This document shows positions 13,088-23,900 of a stretch of DNA of 64,000 bases, one piece after another. Each line of letters starts with the position of its first letter. Within the stretch, counting starts at the first letter, position 1. Both the position numbers and the translations under genes were made by a program. This DNA comes from Dactylonectria macrodidyma (taxonomy: Eukaryota; Ascomycota; Sordariomycetes; Hypocreales; Nectriaceae), in NCBI GenBank assembly GCA_020744425.1, contig JAGMUV010000001.1, positions 2,108,001 to 2,172,000 of the forward strand, given 5' to 3'. Under the pieces are notes generated by a model that saw nothing but the letters and a program-made list of their open reading frames with translations, was not told where the DNA came from and ran no database searches.

Positions 13088-13150
13088 GACTGCATACCAT
13101 ACCCTACCATACCGTACCGTACTGTACCAGACCTTACTGTACTGTACCGC
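13088..13150. repeat. TACC(A/G)/TACTG pentamer run in the 5' region of the regulator gene
   Basis: About a dozen near-copies of TACCA, TACCG and TACTG follow each other 110-170 bp upstream of the ATG at 13259. They probably lie in the promoter or 5' leader. Simple-sequence origin is likely. Confidence 0.6.
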
Positions 13151-13258
13151 AGTTTTGTTTAGCACTGCAGGCGCAGGCCCGTCGGAAGTTGTCTCCGACG
13201 CGTCTAGCACCCACTCTGTCCACCCCGAGCGCGCGGCAACCTGCTCTCATTCGCAATC

Positions 13259-16200
13259 ATGGACGACTCACCAGGATCCGATCGTCCACTGAAGCGTGTC
13301 AAATACGCGCAAGAGGAAGAGGAAATTTCCATTGACCACTCCATTGCCACACTCCCCGTGAACGTGGCCGCGGGGACCATCACGCCTGCCGGCGATATCC
13401 CCGGCTCTTTCACTGATGACCCATTGTTTGATTCCTCGTGGTCACTCCACGCAGACCTGGCCAGGTCTCCATCGCAGTTGCTCATGTCAAACGATGATGA
13501 AGATCTCCCGTCATGGGTCTCAGTTCTTTCAGGTACGGAATCATCCAGTCAACTCACTGTCTCCATCGATTCCACCATCATCACTACAGTACTACAGTAC
13601 TCCCCTGCTACCCTGACTCTTTTCTCCCCACCCTCCCACTGATTCACCCTGTCTTGACTCGTCCGAGTTGTCCCTGTGTCACCCTGGAGCCTTGATGGAT
13701 CGAGTTATGGGTCCCCAGACCCTCAGTGGTGTAACTCGGTGGTGTAACCAAGGGCTGGGAGAAGAGAGACAACAACCGCATGCAACCACCCCGCTCACAT
13801 CCTCGCTTTCACCTTTACTTGGTCGCCCAATGTTTCCGCGTCCTCCCCCCTTCTCATACCTCTGACCCAAATCTTCGTTGTCCACTCCCCCTTCCCATTG
13901 AAAGGTGTCGAGGGCGTCCCGTGCCCTGATCATGCCATGGTGGACTTTCCAGCCGGTAGGCTAACACTCCATGCAGCGCCGCAATCTGCAGGGCTGAACA
14001 TTGAACATCCCTCCGCTACACCCGGCCAACGTCGAACTTCGTCTCGTCAATTTGTTCATCCATCCCGTTTGCCTCGCCTCCTTCCCGCCGTCCCGGCTGA
14101 TCCGCTGGAAGCCATTATTCGGCCCCAGGAGACTTTGTTACACAGACCACCCCCAAGGATCCTCTTTAGCCCCTTCACCAATAACGAAGATCGCTTGTTC
14201 GAGTGCTTCTTCCCTCGATATGTTCGGCCTGAAAATGGACAAGTGAATGGCTACGTCAAGTTCAATTGGCCGTCAAGGAGGCCCTCAACAACAGCACGAC
14301 CTATCGGCCCCGATCCTCCTCCCGTTGCCACCGTCGTGGAGGACGTCACCAACGCGACACCGTCATCTGTTACTCAAACTTCTGCTGTGACACTCATCGG
14401 ACCAGCAATACCTCCTCCTCAACCAGGCACCGCAACAACGTCACCAATATTTTCTGAGGCGTCCTGGGGCATCTACTCATCACCGCCAATGAGCTCGGTG
14501 TCACCAATGTACTCTCAAGACTCCGCATTATCAATTGTATCACCTACCGACCCACGGATGCTACCTCCACACTTTGGGTTCCAGGCCAAGATGGATCTGA
14601 TGGACAGGAGATTATGGGATTTCTGTACGTTTGCTTGTCTCCTAAATCGTCCCGTCACCTGGCCTCGAAATCTCATCTTTTTTTTCCTCGGGAGTTCTGA
14701 CGCCTCGCTCTATAGATATAAAAAATTGGTGCCCTGGCCGGAGTGTTCTCAGCAACACGAATCTATGGCTAACAGACTTCGCCCAAATGCATGAAAATGC
14801 TGGCATTCGATGCGCCATCCAAAGTTTGGCAGGAGTGTACATTTACGATTATCTCCCTGACGAACGTATTCGGCAACGAATTAATGAACGATACATTCGA
14901 GCTGATAAGCACTTCAGCGAGCTTCTTTCCAGTCCAGAGAGCTCTGAGGTTGGGAAGGGTAGTGAGGTTATCACCATGGCCGTCATCCTCTCAATGCAAG
15001 ACGTGAGTTTTGGCATTTCGCACAGCGTACTCACACCTTTCGCTAACTCATTCACAGATCATTCTCACTGAGCGCCGGCTCAAAAAGCCATATACGCCTC
15101 GTTGGTTAGAGGGCTTTAAGCAAGGTGAACACTTTCTTCATGTGACTGACCCGGGAGGTCGATTCTGGCGCGACAACAACATCCAGCTCAGCAATCTCCG
15201 TATATCGCAGTCCATTATCGTAGGCCGGGCCGTCATTCTCGCACAACCCATGATGGCGCTCACTTCACCAATTGAACTTGACCCGATCAGGGAAGCGTCG
15301 AGATTCGGATGGCTTCTGTACGGGACTGAGAGAACCATGTATGAGATTCACGGAGGTTGCGGATTCTCCAAGAAGCTACTGCACACCATGAGCCAGATCA
15401 CCTACTGTGCAGCGCGTCTGCAACAGGAGCCCATGAGCGCTATTGTGCCAGTCACTGCCAAGTACTTGCAGCGCGAGCTGATGGAGATGCGGCAGTGGAG
15501 TCGTGAGTCAATTCCCTGGGAAACAGCTCGGAAGCGCCCACAACCCATCGAATGGATACGAGCGAAGCCCGACCACTATACTATCGATTCGGATCAGGCC
15601 ATGACGGAAGCAACGGCCGAGGCGTGGAGGTTTGCTTCGCTTATTTACTTGCAAGGTCGACTTTTAAGGTAAGGGAACTGCGATCTGGCGGAGAATGGCC
15701 GAGTTGGTGTCAACTGCGTACCTTCCTCCTACTCGACAGGATATTCCAGGTTGGGTGGGGGTGTTGGGTTTTGTGAGGGCTTGCTGATGTAAATTCCAGG
15801 CTACCTCGAAACCATCCGGAGCTTCTCAGCAACATGGCGGACTTGGCCAAATGCATCCGCATCATGCCCACTTCTGGTTCGCATTTCACGGCACAGGCGC
15901 CTCTGCTACCGGTTTTCTTCCTGGGTATGCTAGCTACGGATCCCGATCACATGAGCGTATCACAGGCTTGGTTCGAGGAGGTCGTGCGGACGCCAGTACG
16001 AAGTGTAGGTTCTTTTTCTTGCTCTCTTTTCATAACTAGTCGTCGGCAGTCTGGTTCTGCTGCGCACGCCTTCAACCTCCATTACTTATAAAGATTAAGT
16101 ATTGACCGTCCTTCTAGAGCGTGCCACCCCTGTATCAGGCTCTAAATCGAATCTGGACCTGGATCGACGTCGAGGTCGGAATCCCGTCTACGCCCACCGC

Positions 16201-16294
16201 ATTGCGAAAGTCTATCGGTCTGAGGTATCCTTGGTGGGAACACCTCGTCGCGAATGTCCACGAAAGGGAAGAAGAGACCCTGTGTCTGACATAG
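13259..16294 (+). CDS. Fungal-specific transcription factor domain protein, ArcA-like, no Zn2Cys6 seen
   Basis: Proposed exons are 13259-13532, 13905-14624, 14716-15002, 15058-15668, 15800-16004 and 16118-16294 (about 757 aa). Phases agree throughout. The third exon must start at 14716: this restores a contiguous segment (IKNWCPGRSVLSNTNLWL) between LWDFY and TDFAQMHENAG, typical of ArcA-like regulators. The C-terminal 400 residues match the Fungal_trans_2 type helical domain. The N-terminus has a basic RPLKRVKY stretch followed by an acidic run, but no Cys-rich zinc cluster. The first intron is long (about 370 bp). Its acceptor is uncertain: 13905, 13977 and 13992 all keep phase. The gene converges on the methyltransferase, with 143 bp between the stops, so co-function is possible but unproven. 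Confidence 0.78.
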
Positions 16295-16437
16295 ACGGTC
16301 GCAAACTTCACCTGTCCTTGCTACACCCAGCATGTCCCTCATGGCACCATCAAATTCAATCAACGCAGCAGCACTGGCTGCCCCCCTTTTGGTGTAGTAT
16401 TACTAGTTGTTGCGATTGCGGCTCGGTCCCGGGATTA

Positions 16438-17668
16438 TTAGTTGACGCCCGACACTGCACTATCAGCATCGTCGCGCTGGTCCTTGTCACCCTTCCGGCG
16501 CACGAGGTATTGTCCTATTATCGGTCAGCATAAGACTCGTAAGCACGATTATTGGATTGATGGAACGTACGAAACTCGGAGTTTGGCGCCTGCCAAACGT
16601 CGAGCACGATCAGTCCCGCCTTGTAGCACATGAGCCTGACGCTGTCCTCGCCGTACTTGTGGGAGTCGAACCAGTCAAACTCCTCGCCCTTCTTGATCAG
16701 ACGCCCGATCTTCTCGAGGTTAATGTCCCGCTTGGCCCGGAAGTAAAAGCGGTGCCTGGTTGTTGGTTGGTCCTCCAGTTCGGCCAGGAAGTCCCAATCC
16801 TCCTCCTTGAACCACTTCTCGCCTGCGAGTCGGTTCGCATGCTCAAAGCCGTTGAGGAAGAACTCTCGGTACAAGTCGTCACAAGAATGGTACGCTGCCC
16901 AAATCTTGCCAGGGTTGTTTGGAAGGACATGTCCGTCCATACCGATCAGTAGAAGGTCGTCTGTGCGGAGAGCATTGGCCCAGTACTTGAGGTGCGACAG
17001 AGCCTCCGGCCAAGGGTCGTTACAAAGTACAGAACCAAGGGAGAGGAAGAGCCGTGGGGATGTGACACTGTCCAGGTACCTCATCCCATCGTGGAATGAT
17101 CCCCAGATGCCAGCACAAGTGACGGTAGATTCCGGAGATGAGTGCTGTTTGACCAGGTACCCAATGTTCTGGTTTAAGGACGTCTTGGAGATGTCAAGTG
17201 CAAGGTAGTCGGCGTTCACTTTAGCCTTTTCGAAAGCGGCTAGCAGGTGGCCAACCTTTTTCGTGTCACTGGTCAACCATCAGTTGGTAAGGTAAGCTTA
17301 CAAAGGGGGGTGTGTGAGTAATGACGAGGGTGCACGACGTATGTAATGTGGCGAAGCAGTACTAACCCAGCTCCTAGATCAACCACGGTGATGTCTTGTC
17401 CAACTCGTGCTGCAATATCGGCGCCATGCTTGATGAAGAGTTTTATCTCATCGTGAGTTTGGTAAAATTCTGGCGTGAAGATAATTTCGTTCCAGATCGG
17501 GAGGCCACGGTCATCGTACAGCAGCTCGTCTGGAAGAACTGGTTTGGCGCTGGAGGAATACGGGGCTTTGAGAGCCGCCATCAATCTTTCGCTCACATCG
17601 TCGGACATCCGGCTACCACCAATGTCAACAACATCACCATGGCGAGGTTTGCTTTTGGCCAAGTCCAT
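16438..17668 (-). CDS. Histidine-specific / DMAT-type SAM-dependent N-methyltransferase
   Basis: Exons 17367-17668, 16571-17268 and 16438-16514 give 358 aa, with phases that agree. The ATG at 17668 (MDLAKSKPRHGDVVDIGG) opens the frame. Features match the Methyltransf_33 family: an N-terminal PDELLYDDRG ... IWNEIIFTPEFY block, the SAM loop VVDLGAG-DTKKV formed across intron 1, LGSVLCNDP, GMDGH and a C-terminal RHRFYFRAKRDI block. The family includes bacterial EgtD, the Egt1 N-terminal domain and ergot-pathway EasF/FgaMT. These N-methylate histidine or dimethylallyltryptophan. No prenyltransferase or other ergot gene lies in the window, and no sulfoxide synthase domain is fused. The substrate is therefore open; an orphan or secondary-metabolism methyltransferase is most likely. 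Confidence 0.85.
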
Positions 17669-17936
17669 TCTGGCAGGTCCAACGAGATGTCACGAGACAA
17701 TGACTGGTCAATTGGTAGTTGTAGGACCCTGGGTGGGATAAAGAGGTGGCAAAGACCCAATCTGAGTTTTGGGAACCGAATTCGGAAGTTGGCGATTGGC
17801 CCTGGATCTTGACGCTGGCGGCAGGCGAATGCTGTGTTGCGTCGCAATTGGATCGATGGATCGAGGGAGAGTCGCTGTGGAGAGTGAAAGGAAGGGGAAG
17901 AGGAGGATTATGCGATGCGGCACAAGCAATGTGCGC

Positions 17937-17946
17937 TCTTTATACC
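17937..17946 (-). promoter_or_regulatory. TATA box candidate for the methyltransferase
   Basis: The minus strand reads GGTATAAAGAG about 270 bp upstream of the ATG at 17668. It is a good match to TATAAAG in an otherwise GC-rich upstream region. Use as the core promoter is inferred from position and orientation. Confidence 0.35.
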
Positions 17947-17949
17947 TCG

Positions 17950-20900
17950 AGAAAGCAGGCAACTCTTTTTTCGGGGACAGCGATTCAATGCCCAAGGGAC
18001 AGGTCAACACAACAGAGAAGCAACACGCGACCCAGGAGCGGGAACAGAACTCGAAGTGCGTCTGGGTTCACCTGACTGGGAGGGCGTGTTCACTCCACCA
18101 GAGCGAGGTACCTTAGAGCAACACTAGGAAGCAGGACAGCTCGAACCTGACTGCTTTTGTCGTGTCGCAGCGAAGCAGAGCAAATGCAGGCAGTGAATCG
18201 ACACAACAAAGCACGCCCCCGAGATGAGATGATGGATGACCTTCTTCGTCCGGGCCCCAGCATGCGAAGTAATTTGAGGCGAATCTTGGCCACGCCCGGG
18301 GCCTGGCCAGAAGTGGTTCGTCCTACATTAGGGCGATGCATGGAGGGTGGCATTACTTGCAACTTGGCCGCCCTCCACCGTGACAAGGGGCCCCGCAGCT
18401 GCTGGGGAAGAAGCGACCCTTTTTTTTTTTTCTTCGCTCTGGCTCTGGCTCTGGCTGTGTCACTCTGTCCACGGCCCTTGGCGGATTCTGGTCTCCAATT
18501 CTGAAAACTAGTCCCACCTTCGCCCTGTATGTGCCAGGAACCGCCCATGATGCATCCTGATTCTTCGCGATCCACTTTCGCTGGGGGCTAGAAGCGGTCC
18601 GGCTTCGGGCTGTCACGGTAGCTGTCACGCTACCTACCCTGGGACCAGCGAGCAATTGAACAAGGCTGATCTACGAATCGGGGTCAGTCTGTTCTGTGAC
18701 CAGCGACGGTGATGGTGGGTGCTCCTGGGTTGAACCTGGGTTGAACTGTCGCCGGCTCCACTGGACCGCCTATACTTGTCTCCAAGGGCCGTTCTTCACA
18801 TATCCTCATGTGCCTCCCTCGCCAACGCTTGCCCCGGTGGTGTGCCGTGCCCTCAACACTGTCCACACCGTGGCGCTTGGGAGGCTTTTGACGAGATGAC
18901 TAGTCAGATTTGGCGCTGATGTTGTCGACTGTGCACCCTGGCCGTGATTCCCGATCAGGGCGGCTGCACTACAGTGGCGCTCTACATCCCTGTCCTGTGA
19001 GAATGCACGTCATGGTTCAAGAAGAGACAAGGGCATGGCAGGCAGTAAAATAGCGTGGTTTCGATGGAAAGCTTGATTGGGTGTGATGCGCAGCTGGGGC
19101 CTGCCTGGGTGGTGCACTGGTGAATGATTTGATCTCCATTGCAGCGACGCCAACGCCGATTCTGGCGTGCTGGAGATGCCACGGGCGTGCCACACAGTAG
19201 CTGCTTGTACAGTACCTAAGTTACTGTACTACGTATCTTACATGTCAGGGAGTAGTTCCTATGGACAAGGTCGACTTCGGTGCGACTACGGCGCGGAGAG
19301 CGGCAACCCGATGATAGGTGTAAGGAACTGCAGAACCGAAGCAATGCAGAGCCGAACATGCCCATTGTTTCTGGAGTCGCTGAGGAGCACAGCTTGACCG
19401 CTGGTTGTTGGCGAGATCAGCTTGTTCGTCACCCCGGGACCTGGGCCAGTTTACCTGTACCTGTGCCTCTTGACCCTCTCGACCCCCCAGCCGCGCGGTA
19501 CGACACAGATCATTGTCGCATCTCAACGGCCTGTCACCTGGCCGCTGTGGGTCGAGGCATTGACGGGGAATGGGATGTGGAGTCGGAGCCGGAGTGGATG
19601 GTGTACCTGTGGACTGTTTCTCCTTTCAACCACCCACAAACTGGGGGAGAAGGGGTGTGTCCATCCTCCAGTGGGTTGGAGATTGCATTGCGGTGGCGCA
19701 GCCTCTGTCTACGAGAACCGACAGTGGTCAGGGTTACGGGGCGTGTATGTACCGTCTGCCTCTCTCGCGAGATGCGTGTCCGTGTGCTGCAGACTGCATA
19801 CCTCGAACAGTGGAAAGGCGTGGGGAAAGGTGAGAAAGGGGGGGGCAAACCAAAAGAAGAGGGTGGTCGTCTGCGCTGCATGCGGTGCCTGTTTCGGGAG
19901 CCAGGATAGGGAAGGGAAGCGCAATCGCATCTCTCTAGATCGCAACCCGTTGTTCGTTTTTACGAGCTTCCGGGTCCTATTGACATTCTCGGCAAACCCT
20001 ATCTAACAGCTATATAAACGGGGCTACGAACAAGCACGTCAGGATATGCCTGTCTCCGGTGCAAGTAAGACATGGCTTCAATGCCTTGCACCTGGAGGAG
20101 AAAGAGGGGCGAGAGAACGGGAGGCGGGAGGAGGCGAACACAGCAGATGGCGGCACAGGTGGGATCATTTGGCACGAGGAGGGAATGGATCATTTCTCCA
20201 GGTACCTAAGGTATGTTACATGGGCAGGATATATCTCGGTCTGTATAAAGTGCGTAGTAATTTGGTAAGAAACAATGAAGTCTTTTTACGGTCCGCCCTT
20301 CTGTGGTCTCCCAGTACGCAAGTATGTACCAGCATTACCACTCGCACGGCATAGGATTACCACTCCCACAGAATGAAGGAAGGAAGGAAGGATGGATGGG
20401 GTCCTGGTGGTCTGGGGGTCTGGCTTCTCGCAAGCATGGGCAAATAATAACTGGCGGCCTATACACCAGGATCAACGGGTGACGTTGTTCGAAGCACCCT
20501 TGCACGCATTGGCCGCAATCCTGGTCACTTTTGCATGACACAATTGGGAGAGTCCCCAACGTCTGATGAGGTCGGCCTCTCCAGTTCGCCAGCTCCCCAG
20601 CTCGGGGTTCTGCAGTAGTGGTGCTTGGGGGAGGTCTTGTCATCAAGAGCATGCCCTGTCCCGAATTGGCTGACGTACGTGCAGTAGTACATAGTGGCAT
20701 CGTGAGCGGGCTAGCGACTGAAACAACCTGGAAGCCTTGCCTTAATAGCTTTTAGTGTACCACCAACGATCCAGCACCTACCTGAGTAGTACCGTAGTGG
20801 GAAAGTAAGGACATCCACAATGTCCCATTCGAGAATGTGATCGACAAGCCAGAGGGCGGGTAAAGGTTAGCCAGCAATGACATCGCGATTGCAACTCAAC

Positions 20901-23900
20901 CCAAAATCCTTCTCCTGCCCTCTTCCTCCACCTCCTTTGTCCCCTGGCTCCAATGAACGGCCAAGTCAGAGCCTGCATTAGAGCATGAACAACAAACCCG
21001 TCCGGGCTCGGGACCAGACAAAAAAACCAAGCCATGCTGACTGACCCTGACCCGCTTCGGAGGGGTTTACATACGGCATGGGAAACCAGGCATCACTCGT
21101 ATGCGCTGTACTACGTAGGTACTGCACTGAGTACATACGTAACTGTAGTGTCAGCAGCAACAGCCTCGAGCTGTATCTGGGGACGCCCAGAGAGACGGGG
21201 CTCGCATGTACGTTGCGTCAAAGGTCCCACGGCCCAGGCAGTCCGAACTGGGGTGCTCCCGTCTTATCCTTCAGGCCCAGACAGCGGCGGGCCGATGGAT
21301 CGCGATGGGAGAAGTTTGTCGTGGCAGCAGGTTGCAGATGGAGGTCAGTGCTCACAAGCGGTCTCCTTGACTGTTTGCTTAGACGGGCTGGCAGGATCCC
21401 ACGAGTTTGATTGCTTATCGAGCAGCAAGCGGCGCCTGGGTTAGCCCTAGAGTCTCTGAAGCGAGGGAGAGCCTGAGAGGGTGTCATGGGGACCGATCGA
21501 GGCAAAGAGGGTCTTTTGGTTTCCCGACAGACTGGTAACCCAACCTCGTCAGGCCTCATCGGCTCGTTTCCGAAGAGCGATATGGGAGCCAAGGCCTCCC
21601 GGACTGTGCTCCCATTCGATGGTTGCATATGACCTTTTGCTGTAAATGTCGACACCAGTCGTTCAAGGTGGTCTGCAAGTGTCCTGGGACCAGGCTGGAA
21701 GGGGGGTGGCCAGACAGGGTTCTAGGTCGACAGGGGCGCGACATCTGGTCTCCCACTGCAGACGGCTTCGCGACTCTACTCCGTATGACCTTTGCGACGC
21801 TGTGAGCGAACATTGTGGGCAACCATTCGCAGGGTGGTCTCGAAACGGCCCTTGGCGACCGTGTGCCCTCCCCGGACGTGCCCGAATCGGTGCTCCTTGT
21901 CAGTGGCCTTGTCTAGTCTGTTGGACAGGATGGAAGGAAGTGTGTAATACTACGTGTGTAAAGCGCACACATAATGTTTCCGCTGCATGCTGGCTTGTGC
22001 CGGAGAGCCTCAAAAAAGCAAATCCGGCTCGGGCGGGATGCGTCGAAGCGGAAGCTGTGGTGAATAATGGCTCAGGGCTGATCCCAAGAACCCCGTGTCT
22101 GCATCAAGTCGGTCGATGCATGCCGTACGTATTTCTCAGTACATGTCTCGGGGACGACGCGACGACTAGGGAGGGGGGGACGGGGATTAGATGAGGCAGC
22201 GAGGCGTTGTCGATTCGACGTCCAGGCCTGTTGGTGTGGCGTCTCTGTTCAGGTGAGCCATTCCAAGACATGGCGATACGTACATTAGTACATACTAGGT
22301 ATTTTTTTTTTCAACCACCACCACATCACATCCACCACCACCACTGCCACCGTTCTGTGGGTGCACATGCCTCCACGCCGCGTCCGAGTCCCAGGTCTCG
22401 CTCACGCCCGAGAGGCATCTCGGCCGACCTTACAAGCGAATAAGCTCTCAGAGTGGCCACAGTGTCAGCGATTCTGTACAGTACTCATGGGCTACATATC
22501 ACACATCTGGCGGGCAGCCCCCTTTCCAACTAACGCCATCGCTTACCACTGCGTACTACGTAGTATTCCTCGCCAAGGCATGTGCTCAAGAGACCACAAA
22601 TGACATGACCCCTCCCCTTCGGAATTGGCATCATGGGTGTTCATCGCGCCGGCCTGGCCTTGCTTTTTTCGGTCCGTCACATGCCACGTGGGATTTGATC
22701 ACTAAAACACCCGCTAGGTCAACGAGCTCATGTTGGCGATCCCCAAACAACTCGCCCGGGGCTATTCGTCATTTGGACACCGGGAGTTGCACGGACTGGC
22801 GACTGCTCTTCTCTATTCCTGTTCTCCGACACGGCGCCCCCGGAGGCGTTCGATGGGCCCAGGTACTGGGTCCTGGGCTCCCGCTTGCACACCAACAGCG
22901 GCAGCAGCAGCACCTGGATATGGCCTGTAGGCCTCATCGACGGCCACGACGCCGTCGTCCTTTGGCTGCAGCTCACGCTCCTGCGAGACCGGCAGATGCC
23001 TTGTAGAACCCTGCGCAGGCCCTAGGTGCGCGCTGGGAGTGGAGGCGGGCGAGGGCGACGATAGAGAGCTTACTCCCACACCACAGAAGCAAACTGCAGC
23101 CGCGCACAACGACGGTGCTTGAGATGGTCTCTGACGAGGCTAGTGGGTCGTAAAAGATTCCGTATCTTCGCAATGCTTCTAGAAAATCATCACCAAGAAG
23201 GGCGTTCCGCCAAGAGCCCGGCAGAACACCCTCAAGGTCTGGCATCGCGACTGGCCTCGAGCGGTGCACAACAAACAGTGACCCATAGCGACCCAGTTTG
23301 CTAATTACCGTGGGCCAGTCAATCGCATCATCCATGCGGGCTAGGGCAGAGGCGCGGGATGCGAAGAAGCTGGAGACTGGCGTCAGCCCGGCCGCTCCAG
23401 CCCGCAGGTAGTGGGTTTGCTAGTGGGCTCAATGGACCAGCTCCACGAGGCTAGAGCTTTCATCCCTCGCAAACTCAAAGTGTCCTGATAGAATCGCGCC
23501 CCACGCCTGCGCTGACGACCCGCCATAGCCAACGAAGTCCTGTCCATCTTGGGCTTCATAGGCGATCGTAACTCGCCCTAATAAGGGTTCTTCGGCAAGG
23601 GGAGGGGCGTTTCGGCCACGGGAGAACGGTGGCTTCGGAAGGTTTGTCGCCGCGTGAACCGTTCCCAAGGCATCCTGGCCGGCCGAACCTTGACGACGGA
23701 CCCGTCGGCGCGGGCAACCAAGCACCGGATTCGCCCGGGCCGGACTTGACAACAATCGAGACCAAGTCCCTCCTCTTCACTACGCAATGTCACTGTGTCT
23801 TGGGCCGCATTGGCAGTTAAAACGCTCTCCTGCACCCTCGCACATCAATGCTGCTGCTGCCGGCCGCCGGCCGCAGCTCGGAGATAGTGGGATCGGATAT

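Larger units (their letters stand above)
10526..13258. other. Divergent intergenic region with short repeats
   Basis: This 2.7 kb separates the minus-strand zinc-finger gene from the plus-strand transcription factor and should hold both promoters. It is pyrimidine-rich close to the transcription factor (12,600-13,080). It contains an ACCCTCT triplet near 11650-11695, a tandem AGTCGAT repeat at about 11767-11814, and a TACC-pentamer run at 13088-13150. Open frames between 10,586 and 11,460 on the minus strand are Pro/Ala/Arg/Leu-biased and unsupported. Confidence 0.5.

Noticed and set aside
16438..17668. Hypothesis that the methyltransferase marks an ergot alkaloid or ergothioneine cluster.
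   Set aside because: No prenyltransferase, oxidase set or sulfoxide synthase domain occurs in the window. The neighbouring FAD oxidase at 4 kb belongs to the fructosyl-amine family.
19280..20006. Two overlapping plus-strand ORFs of about 200 codons.
   Set aside because: Neither has recognisable domains, and the first starts with GTG. Two long frames open at once point to base composition rather than coding.
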